The notes beneath the pieces were generated by a model. The model did not search any database, was not told the origin of the DNA, and worked only from the letters and a program-made list of their open reading frames with translations. DNA of 64,000 nt from Maribacter aquimaris (GTDB taxonomy: Bacteria > Bacteroidota > Bacteroidia > Flavobacteriales > Flavobacteriaceae), in contig NZ_JABTCF010000009.1 in assembly GCF_014596745.1 (NCBI RefSeq), forward strand, positions 139,646 to 203,645, given 5' to 3'. Below, in pieces: positions 1 to 9,000 of the stretch. Each line of letters begins with the position of its first letter. The first letter of the stretch is position 1. The position numbers and the translations under genes are program-made.

Positions 1-275
1 TGCACATGCCAAATGTCAAATACGGTATGTTCCCATATGACAATGACAACAATGGTGTTGGGGGTGGTATTGTGGAAATGGAAGGAGCAAAACCTTCTGC
101 AGACGGTATAACCCTTTACCTCAACGCGGGGAACGACCTTATTGAGCCCTTGGGTCGGGTAGAATCCGCCGGTGGTAAAATACTTATGCCCAAGACCGAT
201 ATTGGCGAAAACGGCTATATGGCCCAATTAATGGATACCGAAGGAAATAGAATAGCTTTACATTCCTGGAATTAA
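1..275 (+). CDS. VOC family (glyoxalase-like) protein, 3' part only
   Basis: This is the C-terminal part of a VOC-fold protein cut by the window edge; the frame is open to base 1, so the ATG at base 6 is probably internal. Seen: a GGGIVEMEG strand, LYLNAGNDL, GGKILMPKTDIGENGYMAQLMDTEGN and a final IALHSWN, which is the usual ending of glyoxalase/bleomycin-resistance-like proteins of about 125 residues (DxxGNxxxLH). The D-T-E-G-N loop and the late His fit the family's metal-site region. The substrate cannot be told. The next gene, a WYL regulator, follows in the same direction and may control it. Confidence 0.8.
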   Translation, partial: HMPNVKYGMFPYDNDNNGVGGGIVEMEGAKPSADGITLYLNAGNDLIEPLGRVESAGGKILMPKTDIGENGYMAQLMDTEGNRIALHSWN

Positions 276-288
276 TCAATAAACCAGT

Positions 289-318
289 AGATAGTGAATC
301 TTGATAGGTTCACTATCT
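289..318. promoter_or_regulatory. Perfect 10-bp inverted repeat at the start of the YafY-like regulator gene
   Basis: AGATAGTGAA (289-298) and TTCACTATCT (309-318) are exact reverse complements separated by 10 bases. No U-run follows, so it is less like a terminator than a dimer-binding operator. It lies directly before the GTG at 327 that best fits the regulator's N-terminus. Autoregulation by the HTH/WYL protein, perhaps also affecting the VOC gene, is an inference. Confidence 0.5.
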
Positions 319-326
319 TTACTATT

Positions 327-1013
327 GTGACCCAACTATCTAGACTCATAAACATTCTCACGCTTTTAAAATCCCGCAGGGTTTTAACCGCTACGGAACT
401 GTCTATAAAGTATGAAATAAGTGTACGTACCGTTTACCGTGATATTCAAAAATTGATTGAAGCCGGTATTCCGGTGATTACCCTAGAAGGTCGCGGGTAT
501 ACTTTAATGGATGGTTACACCATGGCTCCCGTGCAATTCACTGAAAAAGAAGCCAATGCCTTGATTACCGCCCAGCATCTAGTGAATAAAAGCAAGGATT
601 CTTCCTTTGTTTCCGATTTCGGGGAAGCGATGATTAAGATCAAATCGGTCTTTAAGTCCTCTGTTTTAGAGAAAAGTGAGCTACTGAACAAGAAAATCTT
701 CATTTTTGACCAGGCCAATGAGAATGTCGCGAGCAATGCGCTGTCCGAAATCCAGTTGGCAATTACCCACTTCAATTATATCGAAATCAATTACCGAAAA
801 GCCGAAGACCCCAATATCACCTTCCGAAAAATAGAACCTTATGCCATTTTTTCGACCTACCAAAAATGGATCCTTATTGCTTGGTGCCATTTGCGTAAGG
901 ACTATAGAGCCTTCCGCATAGACCGTATTCAACACTTTAAAATATTGCAGGAAAAATTTGAAGATCGTAAGTTTAATATAAAACAGTATTTCAAGAATTG
1001 CTCTGTGAACTAA
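327..1013 (+). CDS. YafY-like transcriptional regulator (HTH_11 + WYL domain)
   Basis: Predicted 228-residue DNA-binding regulator. The N-terminus has a DeoR-like winged helix (SRLINILTLLKSRRVLTATELS, then SVRTVYRDIQKLIEAGIPV with the recognition helix TVYRDIQKL). The C-terminus has the WYL-type core: INYRKAEDP, EPYAIFSTYQKWILIAWCHLRKDYRAFRIDRI. WYL domains sense small ligands. I chose the GTG at 327 (TQLSRLINIL) over the GTG at 294 because family members normally begin four or five residues before the first helix and because the longer form would run through a perfect inverted repeat. It follows the VOC gene and precedes a thioesterase. Confidence 0.85.
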   Translation: MTQLSRLINILTLLKSRRVLTATELSIKYEISVRTVYRDIQKLIEAGIPVITLEGRGYTLMDGYTMAPVQFTEKEANALITAQHLVNKSKDSSFVSDFGEAMIKIKSVFKSSVLEKSELLNKKIFIFDQANENVASNALSEIQLAITHFNYIEINYRKAEDPNITFRKIEPYAIFSTYQKWILIAWCHLRKDYRAFRIDRIQHFKILQEKFEDRKFNIKQYFKNCSVN

Positions 1014-1059
1014 TGTCAATTAGTAGTTGCATTGTATATTTGAAGTAAATTCGATTCCT

Positions 1060-1494
1060 ATGAACAAGCCCTTAGCTTATCTCAAAGAACATCTCGGTAA
1101 AGACTCGACCCAATCCCCTTCTCCCCTTATGCGATGGTTGAATCCGACATTGGTCAGTGCCCAAGCTGGTGAACTCGAGTTTTCATACTTGGTACGGGAG
1201 GAAATGACCAACCCTTTGGGCATAATACATGGCGGAACCACAGCAGCCATTATTGACGATGCAATGGGGGCCGCAGTTTTCTCTTTGGGGGTTACCCATG
1301 CCTACACCACGGTAAACCTTTCGGTAGATTATTTCAGTCGTGCCAAAGCCGGTGATACGATTATTGCCAAAACCAATATCACAAAAAAAGGACAACAGAT
1401 CATCAATGCCGAATGCGAAGTATGGAATGCCGATAAGACACGAATGATCGCCAAAGGACATTCAAACCTTATAAGGACAAAAATAGAAATCTAA
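1060..1494 (+). CDS. PaaI family hotdog-fold thioesterase
   Basis: A 144-residue protein, the usual size for a single hotdog domain. The signature is HGGTTAAIIDDAMGAAVFSL: HGG at the start of the central helix and an acidic residue (D) in it, as in PaaI/DUF4442 acyl-CoA thioesterases. VNLSVDYFSRAKAGDTIIAKTNI matches the following strands, and the ending has the typical cargo-strand form (AKGHSNLIRTK). It would hydrolyse acyl-CoA thioesters in the cytosol; the acyl group is unknown. The ATG at 1060 is preferred to an upstream in-frame TTG at 1027. Confidence 0.85.
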   Translation: MNKPLAYLKEHLGKDSTQSPSPLMRWLNPTLVSAQAGELEFSYLVREEMTNPLGIIHGGTTAAIIDDAMGAAVFSLGVTHAYTTVNLSVDYFSRAKAGDTIIAKTNITKKGQQIINAECEVWNADKTRMIAKGHSNLIRTKIEI

Positions 1495-1795
1495 GTCCTA
1501 TATGTCGTTTTCCCTTCTATCCTGCGGTACCGAATAATTTTTACCGAGGTATTCCTTGACCTTGAGCATTAGTAATTTCCTCTAAAGCCAATTTTTTAAA
1601 ACTCCACAAAGCTTCCTTCAATTATCGAGTACCCTATAAAAATGAGTATCTATTATAAATTTGCCTAATAGTGTTGATTCTTTTAAGAATTATCAAATAC
1701 TATACCCCTTAAAAGTACGTTTAAGTCACAAAGTAAGCCTATTCCTACTTTCTAATATAAGCGTTTTTACCAACTAGCACTCCAATTAATTCACT
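1495..1795. other. Gene-poor gap between thioesterase and histidine kinase
   Basis: About 300 bases without a credible gene. On the minus strand at roughly 1500-1615 two short overlapping frames read like protein (one contains EALWSFKKLALEEITNAQ, the other KEYLGKNYSVPQDRREN) but both are closed by stops within 30 codons, so they may be the remnant of a decayed gene. A TAAATTTG box at 1656-1663 on the plus strand resembles a Bacteroidota -7 element but is 130 bases from the kinase start and lacks a clear -33 TTTG. Confidence 0.4.
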
Positions 1796-3031
1796 ATGAT
1801 AGCACCAATAGATCATATTAAGGAAAATGAGCGATTAGCCTCCCTGAATTCTTATTCCATTCTGGATACGCTCCCCGAAGAGGACTATGATAATTTAACG
1901 GCTATTGCTGCGGAGATATGTGGGACCCCTATAAGTTTAGTAAGTTTATTGGATGATAAAAGACAATGGTTTAAATCGCATCATGGTGTCGATGCAACAG
2001 AAACCCCGAAAGAATATGCCTTCTGTGCGCATGCCATAAATGAGGACGATGATATCTTCGTGGTTCAAGATTCACGAAAGGATGAACGCTTTTACGACAA
2101 CCCATTGGTAACCGGTGATACAAATGTTGTTTTCTATGCTGGTATACCATTAAATTCAGATAGTGGTTTACCCTTGGGAACATTATGTGTTATTGACCAT
2201 AAACCAAAATTATTAAGTCAAAGCCAGATCAATTCCCTTAAAATCCTTGCCAAACAAGTAATCAACCTTTTACAACTCCGTAAGAGCAACCTTCAATTGG
2301 AAAAGAAAGTTGAGGAACTTGAAGAAAAAAATATAGAATTGGATCGTTTTGCCTATATCGCAGCGCATGACCTTAAATCACCTTTGAACAACATAAGCTC
2401 CACCGCTGAGATATTCTCGGAATGTTATGCCGCAAATTTTGATGAGGATGGTAAAAAAATGTTAGGATTTATTAAATCATCAACAAACCAATTAAAAGGT
2501 CTAATTGACGGTCTACTCGAATATAGCAAAAGTGAATCCATTTTGAATGAAAAGGGAACACCTATAAAAATCGAAGTACTTAGAGATGATATCGGTGGTC
2601 TTTTTTCCTTCGACAATGCATTGAACCTAAAGATCGATTCATCACTTCAAACAATCAATATCAATAGAACGGCCCTGAACCAAATATTGATCAACCTTGT
2701 TTCCAATGCCATAAAATATAATGATAAGGAGGAAATTGAAATACAGATTTCAATAGACAAAAAAGAAAATCATTACGAATTTTCAGTAAAGGACAATGGC
2801 CCGGGAATCGCCCAGGAGCACCAGGACAAGATCTTTCAAATATTCAAGACCTTGACCCCCACAGATAAATTTGGGGAAAGAGGCAATGGTATTGGTCTTG
2901 CCACCGTAAAAAAAATTACCGAAAAAATGGGAGGAACAATTTTCCTCGAATCGACCTTAGGGGAAGGTTGCAAATTCAATTTCACCCTTTTAAGTGCGGA
3001 TTGTGAAACCAAAGAATTGCAAATGATCTAA
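1796..3031 (+). CDS. GAF-domain sensor histidine kinase (soluble)
   Basis: A 411-residue kinase without signal peptide or membrane segment, so probably cytosolic. Residues 1-160 form a GAF domain of the type seen in bacterial light/redox sensor kinases (SLVSLLDDKRQWFKS, YAFCAHAI, YAGIPL, GTLCVID). A coiled linker (160-185) leads to HisKA with the phospho-acceptor His191 in AAHDLKSPLNN. The HATPase has an N box (LVSNAIKYN, 301-309), G1 (DNGPGI, 333-338) and G2 (GNGIGLA, 363-369). No receiver gene is adjacent, so the partner is unknown. A perfect 13-bp hairpin follows the stop, suggesting a monocistronic unit. Confidence 0.9.
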   Translation: MIAPIDHIKENERLASLNSYSILDTLPEEDYDNLTAIAAEICGTPISLVSLLDDKRQWFKSHHGVDATETPKEYAFCAHAINEDDDIFVVQDSRKDERFYDNPLVTGDTNVVFYAGIPLNSDSGLPLGTLCVIDHKPKLLSQSQINSLKILAKQVINLLQLRKSNLQLEKKVEELEEKNIELDRFAYIAAHDLKSPLNNISSTAEIFSECYAANFDEDGKKMLGFIKSSTNQLKGLIDGLLEYSKSESILNEKGTPIKIEVLRDDIGGLFSFDNALNLKIDSSLQTININRTALNQILINLVSNAIKYNDKEEIEIQISIDKKENHYEFSVKDNGPGIAQEHQDKIFQIFKTLTPTDKFGERGNGIGLATVKKITEKMGGTIFLESTLGEGCKFNFTLLSADCETKELQMI

Positions 3032-3058
3032 CCCACACAATAATTATCGAATCTTATC

Positions 3059-3085
3059 AAGCCATAATATTGAATATTATGGCTT
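3059..3085 (+). terminator. Perfect 13-bp hairpin after the GAF kinase gene
   Basis: AAGCCATAATATT (3059-3071) and AATATTATGGCTT (3073-3085) pair exactly around one base. It starts 27 bases after the stop codon. The downstream T content is modest (CATTGTTTCC), so termination is likely but not certain. Confidence 0.55.
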
Positions 3086-3295
3086 CATTGTTTCCTATAG
3101 CCTGTCGGACATCGATAATTTATATAAGATGGAATGACTTCTTTTATAAACCAATAAAAAATAGCTTCTTCAAATTCGAAACAAGTCCATAGGAATTTAA
3201 GATTATAAAAGTTCTTCCTCGAAAAGGAATAATCACACAAATACATTGAAACATGCAAATTGTTACGTATCTTTAATAGTATAAATCAGGTACCC

Positions 3296-3520
3296 ATGAC
3301 ATCAAATTATAAAAAGATTTTTACCGGGGATTCCCTTGTTGCACGACAGATTGTTAGCCAATTACACGGTTTGGGTATTGAGGCCATCATCAAGGACGAA
3401 GCTGAATCGGCGCGTTTGTCAGGTTTTGCCTCATCGATGTTAGGACAAGTGGATCTATTTGTAAATAAGGACGAAGTAGCCAAAGCAACTCCTGTTGTAA
3501 ATAAAATCACCCAAAAATAA
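3296..3520 (+). CDS. DUF2007-type small protein
   Basis: A 74-residue protein with the pattern FTGDSLVARQIVSQLHGLGIEAIIKDE, then GQVDLFVNKDEVAKA near the end. This matches the DUF2007 putative signal-transducing family, which resembles half of a ferredoxin-like fold (strand, helix with xxAxxxxxLxxxGI, strand, and a late VxxxDxxxA). The biochemical role of the family is not established. The ATG at 3296 is chosen over a TTG at 3260 because the conserved part begins immediately after it. Confidence 0.75.
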   Translation: MTSNYKKIFTGDSLVARQIVSQLHGLGIEAIIKDEAESARLSGFASSMLGQVDLFVNKDEVAKATPVVNKITQK

Positions 3521-3719
3521 AATGTAAGAAAACCTCGATTCCATTCTTACTGAATATAGGGCAGTAATTGCCGATAAGGTTTATTTTTGTTCTATTTACA
3601 CAGAATTCCGTTCATATACATCCTGTTTGCTTATCTTAGATAATTGCAAATTTCAACAGCCATCATCCGTTTTGGATTTTGGGATGGATTCTACAAATAT
3701 TATCAACTAAGAATTAGGG

Positions 3720-6700
3720 ATGCGAACAGTAAGTAGTCTTAAAGTTCCTATCTGCAATTTTTTATTGCTACTCCTCCCCTATTGTTGTGTTTTTTCCCAA
3801 GAAACAAACGCCCCACAAATTAGGTTCTATACCCTGGAAGATGGACTTTCACAGGTTTCCTCAAATGATCTATTACTCGATAGCTCGGGATTTGTATGGA
3901 TTGCAACACAAGACGGGTTAAATAAGTTTGATGGAAACAAATTTGAACAATACAAATATGATAAAAAAGATTCGTTAACGCTTTCCGGGAACCTCACCAA
4001 CAAACTCCTTGAAGATTCGGATGGTAAAATTTGGGTGGGAACGATAGGCAACGGATTGAATTTTTACGACCCAAAACTGGAAGTTTTCCATCGAATAGAA
4101 TTAGAAGCATCCCCCCACGTTAATGAGATTATATCTGGCTTGGCTGAAGATGATCGGAAAAATATTTGGGTAGCTTCCCGATTGTCCGGACTCTACAAAT
4201 TAGGGTATACAAGTAATGGCAATCTCGTACAAGACCATTTCCTTGAAAAAGAAATATCCGGTTTGCTTATTGATGACAAAAACACCCTATGGGTTGGTGA
4301 TACCCAGGGGTATATTTACAAAATAGACCCTACTTCGGAGATTAAATCGAATGCCAGACCCATTACACAGGTCCAAGGCAACGCACAGGCATTTTACCCT
4401 ACGGAAAACCAACTCCTGATTGGCGGGGACTTTGGCTTACATATTCACGATATCGCAAATCAACAGACTGAAATATACGATCTAAGTTCAGGAATGGAAT
4501 TACCTACCAAACATGTCTTGGCTTTTTTAAAAAATGATGGGCAGAGTGTTTGGATAGGAACAGGAAATGGCATTTATCTTTTCGATTGGGTCAACCAGCG
4601 TATCTTAAAGAAGATTCTTTATTCGGAGGATAAGACAAACGGACTTAGTAATGGCACCGTTCAGGCCCTATTGAAAATCTCCAAGAACCAGATTTTGGTG
4701 GGCACTGCCAACTACCCTAATTTAATCGATTTAGCCGCCCCCCCTTTCAAGAATATCTCTAAAAACCAAAGAGGTGACCATTTGTTGAATGACAATGTTA
4801 TTTTTTCCATTTATAAAGAGAATGATGACCTGTGGGTCGGGACGTCGGACGGCGGATTAAACCTCATCAGAAAGGGTCGGCCCTACTATTTCAAATTCAA
4901 CAAGAACACCCCCAATGGGTTCACCGGTACAGTAGTGAGGGCTATTGTCAAGGATGACACCAATCAACGATTGTGGATTGCGACCACTAGGGGCATTAAT
5001 ATGATCGATTTAAAAACATTCAATCCCCATAACCCAAAATTCGTAGTGTTCCAATACGACCCGGGGAATGACAATTCCATAAATGGTGATTTTTTAAAAG
5101 ATCTTGTATTGGACCACAATAACAATCTTTGGGGGGCAACCTATGGCCATGGTATTTTTCGTTTGGAATATTCCGATGAGACGAACTTTAAGATCTTTAG
5201 GTACAAAAACAAAGTTTCGGACAAAAACTCCCTATATAATGACTTTTCGGATTGTATAACAGTCGATAAGGAAAATAACCTATGGATTGGGACGCAATCT
5301 GGACTCTCCAGGCTAAGCTTTGACAATGTGGATTACCAAAACCCGGTTTTCACCAATTTTTCCAAGAAGGAGAATGACCCTTCTTCCCTGGTTCACAATT
5401 CGGTATATGATATTCTCATCGATAAGAAAGATCGTATATGGCTAGGCACCCGTAGTGGTTTTAGCCAATACCTTGGCAATGGCAAGTTTAAATCCTGGAC
5501 ACAGCAAAAGCAGTTTAGCAATGATGTCGTATATAGCATTCAACATGACCAAAACGGTGATTTATGGCTAGGAACCAATGATGGCTTGATAAAGTACAAT
5601 CCGGACAGCGATTCCTTTAAACAATTCAATATAGAAGATGGCATTCAAAGTAAGGAGTTTGATATTCATGCCCGGTTTATAGACCCTAATGGCACTATCT
5701 ACTTTGGAGGGATTGGAGGCGTTACCTATTTTCACCCTAACGATCTAAAAGAAATAGATAAACCACAACATTTGTACTTTTCAGATTTACTTGTAAAAGG
5801 TAAAACCGTAAAGATCAAAAAAGAAGTAAATGCAATTTTGAACCAAGGTTTAAAAGAAACTACGCATCTTAAATTCAAGCATAATGAATTTCCGTTTTTT
5901 CTTCAGTTTTCCTCCATAGATTACAGAATCAATAAAAATGTGGAGTATGGTTATAAATTATTGCCTACCGATACGGAATGGATTTTTCTAAAGGAACCTG
6001 AAATTCAATTTTTGAACCATCCTGCCGGCAACTATACTTTGTTGGTAAATGGTTTTTCCCGTGGCAAGGAATGGGCACAGGCACCTTTGCAAATGAACCT
6101 TGACATCTTGCCGCCATGGTGGGCCACTTGGTGGGCCTATATCGTTTATATTGGGATTGCCGTGGCCTTTGCCGATAGGTTTTACCGCTTTCAACTTTCA
6201 AAGAGAATGGCAGTGGCAGAAAGCACACGATTAAAGGAGTTGAATGAGTTTAAAAACAGTTTATACGATAATATCACCCACGAGTTCCGTACTCCATTGA
6301 CCGTTATCCTGGGAATGGCTGACACCTTGGATACCAACGTGAAACACAAGAGTTTTGAAGGGGCTGAAAAATCCTTGGAAATGATCCGCCGCAATGGCAA
6401 TAACCTTTTGCATCTGGTGAATGAGTTATTGGACCTTGCAAAGATAGAGAGTGGGAATATGGAATTGAATTTGGTGCAGACCGATGTCATCCCGTTTGTA
6501 AAATATTTGAGTGAGAGTTTTCATTCTTTGGCGCAGTCGAAGCATATCAATCTTACGGTTTACTCGGAAATCGAGACTTTGGAAATGGATATTGATGTAA
6601 ACAAAGTAGCTTCGATCATTTCAAATCTACTTTCAAACGCCATAAAATTCACTCCGGCCCATGGCAAAATCGTCGTCCATTTGAACAAAAGCAAAATAAC

Positions 6701-7793
6701 GGATAACGAATTATTTACCATAAAAGTGCAAGACAACGGTCTGGGGCTGGCCAAAGATGATATGGCCCATTTATTCGACCGTTTTTATCAGGTAAACAAT
6801 GAATCCATGTATAAACAGGAAGGGACGGGCATAGGACTTTCCTTAACCAAGGAATTTGTGGAATTGATGAACGGGACCATTGGAGTAGAAAGCACCCTAG
6901 GAAAAGGGAGTACTTTTAGCGTACAATTACCCATAACCAATGCTGCAACTAAAACTGATGATGCCAACATAACGATTGCGGCACCCCTTAAGATTCCATT
7001 TCCAAATCAAAAAGAACAAATCGATCTTTCCGAAAAGTCGTCCGAATTTCCTCTTGTACTTATTATCGAAGATAATGACGATGTTGCCCATTATCTCGAA
7101 ACCTGCCTAAAAAGCAACTATCAGACGATTCATGCAAAAAATGGTGATGCTGGAATAAAAATGGCCATGGAGCGCATCCCCAATATTATCATTTCTGATG
7201 TAATGATGCCTGGCAAGGATGGTTATGAAGTGTGTGCCACCCTAAAGGCTGATGAACGCACCGATCATATCCCTATAATTCTCTTAACGGCAAAGGTCAC
7301 CACTAAAGATAGACTTACGGGCCTTACCCATGGTGCGGACGCCTATTTGGCAAAGCCTTTTATTAGAGAAGAATTGTTTACGCGGTTAGATCAATTGATT
7401 TTGGTGCGTAAAAAATTGATCGGTAAATTGGAGAAAAACGGATTGGCCTCCCTGTTAAAGGATAAAGTTAAAAATCCACAAACCAAATTTTTACAACACG
7501 TCATAAAGATCATTCATGAGCATTTGGATGACACTAATTTTGGTCCCGCACAATTGGCCCAAGAAATACATTTAAGCGAATCCCAGACCTATAGAAAATT
7601 AAAAGCCATTACCGACAGATCCACAGCGGTTTTTATTCGTTCCGTTCGTCTTCAAAAAGCCAAGGAGTTGATCGAGACTACCGATAAAACCATCTCCGAA
7701 ATCGCCTATGAGACCGGTTTTAACGATCCCTCCTGGTTTAGTAGAGCCTTTAAGGAAGAGTTTGGGATTACACCTAGTGATTTTAATAAATAA
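3720..7793 (+). CDS. Hybrid two-component system protein (sensor, kinase, receiver and AraC regulator in one chain)
   Basis: A 1357-residue protein. A signal peptide is followed by a periplasmic sensor made of Reg_prop propeller repeats (recurring WIATQDGLNKFDG, WVGTSDGGLN, WIGTQSGLSRL), then a Y_Y_Y domain (about 715-795) and a membrane segment near 800-820. The cytoplasmic part has HisKA with His854 in NITHEFRTPLT, HATPase (SNLLSNAIKFT, DNGLGLA, GTGIGLSL), a receiver with phospho-acceptor Asp1160 (IISDVMMPGKDG), and a C-terminal AraC helix-turn-helix ending FNDPSWFSRAFKEEFGITPSDF. Family members usually control polysaccharide utilisation loci, but no SusC/SusD pair or glycoside hydrolase is nearby. 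Its targets may be the exported proteins downstream or genes elsewhere. Confidence 0.95.
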   Translation: MRTVSSLKVPICNFLLLLLPYCCVFSQETNAPQIRFYTLEDGLSQVSSNDLLLDSSGFVWIATQDGLNKFDGNKFEQYKYDKKDSLTLSGNLTNKLLEDSDGKIWVGTIGNGLNFYDPKLEVFHRIELEASPHVNEIISGLAEDDRKNIWVASRLSGLYKLGYTSNGNLVQDHFLEKEISGLLIDDKNTLWVGDTQGYIYKIDPTSEIKSNARPITQVQGNAQAFYPTENQLLIGGDFGLHIHDIANQQTEIYDLSSGMELPTKHVLAFLKNDGQSVWIGTGNGIYLFDWVNQRILKKILYSEDKTNGLSNGTVQALLKISKNQILVGTANYPNLIDLAAPPFKNISKNQRGDHLLNDNVIFSIYKENDDLWVGTSDGGLNLIRKGRPYYFKFNKNTPNGFTGTVVRAIVKDDTNQRLWIATTRGINMIDLKTFNPHNPKFVVFQYDPGNDNSINGDFLKDLVLDHNNNLWGATYGHGIFRLEYSDETNFKIFRYKNKVSDKNSLYNDFSDCITVDKENNLWIGTQSGLSRLSFDNVDYQNPVFTNFSKKENDPSSLVHNSVYDILIDKKDRIWLGTRSGFSQYLGNGKFKSWTQQKQFSNDVVYSIQHDQNGDLWLGTNDGLIKYNPDSDSFKQFNIEDGIQSKEFDIHARFIDPNGTIYFGGIGGVTYFHPNDLKEIDKPQHLYFSDLLVKGKTVKIKKEVNAILNQGLKETTHLKFKHNEFPFFLQFSSIDYRINKNVEYGYKLLPTDTEWIFLKEPEIQFLNHPAGNYTLLVNGFSRGKEWAQAPLQMNLDILPPWWATWWAYIVYIGIAVAFADRFYRFQLSKRMAVAESTRLKELNEFKNSLYDNITHEFRTPLTVILGMADTLDTNVKHKSFEGAEKSLEMIRRNGNNLLHLVNELLDLAKIESGNMELNLVQTDVIPFVKYLSESFHSLAQSKHINLTVYSEIETLEMDIDVNKVASIISNLLSNAIKFTPAHGKIVVHLNKSKITDNELFTIKVQDNGLGLAKDDMAHLFDRFYQVNNESMYKQEGTGIGLSLTKEFVELMNGTIGVESTLGKGSTFSVQLPITNAATKTDDANITIAAPLKIPFPNQKEQIDLSEKSSEFPLVLIIEDNDDVAHYLETCLKSNYQTIHAKNGDAGIKMAMERIPNIIISDVMMPGKDGYEVCATLKADERTDHIPIILLTAKVTTKDRLTGLTHGADAYLAKPFIREELFTRLDQLILVRKKLIGKLEKNGLASLLKDKVKNPQTKFLQHVIKIIHEHLDDTNFGPAQLAQEIHLSESQTYRKLKAITDRSTAVFIRSVRLQKAKELIETTDKTISEIAYETGFNDPSWFSRAFKEEFGITPSDFNK

Positions 7794-7798
7794 TTAAT

Positions 7799-7855
7799 AA
7801 TCAAGTATTTAAACATGTGCTATTGCATGCTATGCAATAATAGTGCTTGATTTTT
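7799..7855 (+). terminator. Terminator after the hybrid two-component gene
   Basis: Nested inverted repeats: outer arms AATCAAG (7799-7805) and CTTGATT (7846-7852), inner arms ATTGCAT (7822-7828) and ATGCAAT (7832-7838), followed by T5. It begins immediately after the stop codon and separates the sensor gene from the lipoprotein genes downstream. Confidence 0.7.
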
Positions 7856-7952
7856 CTTCCCAATTCCCAAATACTTCAAGTGATTGAAAAAATGGTAAAT
7901 GCCATTTTTTGGAAAGCACCATATCATTGTATCATAATTAAATCGAATAGTT

Positions 7953-8558
7953 ATGAAATCTACAATGAAATTTTTTACCTACGGGATACTGATTTTCGCC
8001 TTGGTATTTTCTTCTTGTTCCAAAGATGGGGATGTAGGACCAATCGGCCCAGCAGGTACTGATGGTGTTGACGGAATTAACGGCGAAGATGGAAATGCCA
8101 ATGTTCAAACCTTTGTATTTAAAAATGCCATAGGGAATAATGGCAGATTAACTTTAATGATACCTGAAATTACCAAAAATATTTTTGATGATGGGGTGGT
8201 TTTAGGCTTCGTTCAACCAGGTGAGGGTTCCTTGGCTGCCATTCAAATGCCATATCACAATGGTACTAATCAAATTATAGGAGGATTTTATCAGATTGGA
8301 TCTTATTCTTTTCAAGTCTATGACGAAGGCAATAGACAAGTTGGCTTTGATGGTGATGTTCTTTTGAATTCTATACATGCTTACAGAGTTGTCATAATCC
8401 AACCTAGTAACACTACTACCATAACTGGCAATGGAAGTGGAAAAACATTTTTACCTAAAAATGGCAAAGAAGCTATTCTTGATGAACTAAGTAAAGCACA
8501 GGTTGATATTCATGATTATTATGCTGTCTGCGAGTATTATGGGGTTTGTAAGAATTAA
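7953..8558 (+). CDS. Collagen-like lipoprotein
   Basis: A 201-residue exported protein. The signal peptide ends in the lipobox FSSC with the acylated Cys22, followed by SKDGD. Residues 26-49 are eight collagen-type Gly-x-y triplets (GDV GPI GPA GTD GVD GIN GED GNA). The rest is a beta-rich C-terminal domain with no family I recognise; it ends with two cysteines in YYAVCEYYGVCKN. Short collagen-like stalks just after the lipid anchor are common in Bacteroidota surface proteins and may drive trimerisation. Function is unknown. Confidence 0.8.
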   Translation: MKSTMKFFTYGILIFALVFSSCSKDGDVGPIGPAGTDGVDGINGEDGNANVQTFVFKNAIGNNGRLTLMIPEITKNIFDDGVVLGFVQPGEGSLAAIQMPYHNGTNQIIGGFYQIGSYSFQVYDEGNRQVGFDGDVLLNSIHAYRVVIIQPSNTTTITGNGSGKTFLPKNGKEAILDELSKAQVDIHDYYAVCEYYGVCKN

Positions 8559-8638
8559 AACATAATGGGCATTTTATCAAAATGTATGGACACAGTTGTC
8601 TAATATGAATACTTCTCTTCACTCTAAAAATAAAACAT

Positions 8639-8923
8639 ATGAATACAATTAAAACACTTCGGAAAAGAACGCCCAAAATCAACCTTATCATTTACTTATT
8701 ATTTGCAGTTGTACTAACCGGCTTTAGCAAAGATGACGGTATGTTCATAATTCTCGAATCTACCCATGGGACCAATCTAATTGAATATCAGTAATACGCT
8801 ATAAGAGGAAATCAATTTCGATATATCATAATTCCTTCAGGAACTTCCTGTAAATCCTCGTCTACTGACTATTATAAACTTACCTATGAAGAGGTAATTG
8901 AACATTTTGGTTTCGAAAAATAA
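8639..8923 (+). pseudogene. Lipoprotein-like ORF interrupted by an in-frame TAA
   Basis: The ATG at 8639 opens a frame with a basic N-terminus and a hydrophobic stretch (IIYLLFAVVLTG) followed by FSKDDG. This looks like the local lipoprotein start LTGCSKDD but with the lipobox Cys replaced by Phe. The frame stops at a TAA (8792-8794) after 51 codons and then stays open in the same frame for 42 more codons (YAIRGNQFRYIIIPSG to VIEHFGFEK) before a second TAA at 8921. Two lesions in one short gene suggest a decaying lipoprotein gene. A truncated 51-residue product or readthrough is the alternative. Confidence 0.5.
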
Positions 8924-9000
8924 AGTTTAATACCAGGAATTTTTACACTAACGCTTTCAAGTCATATTTCAATAAATCGAACTTATTAAAAACAAATATT

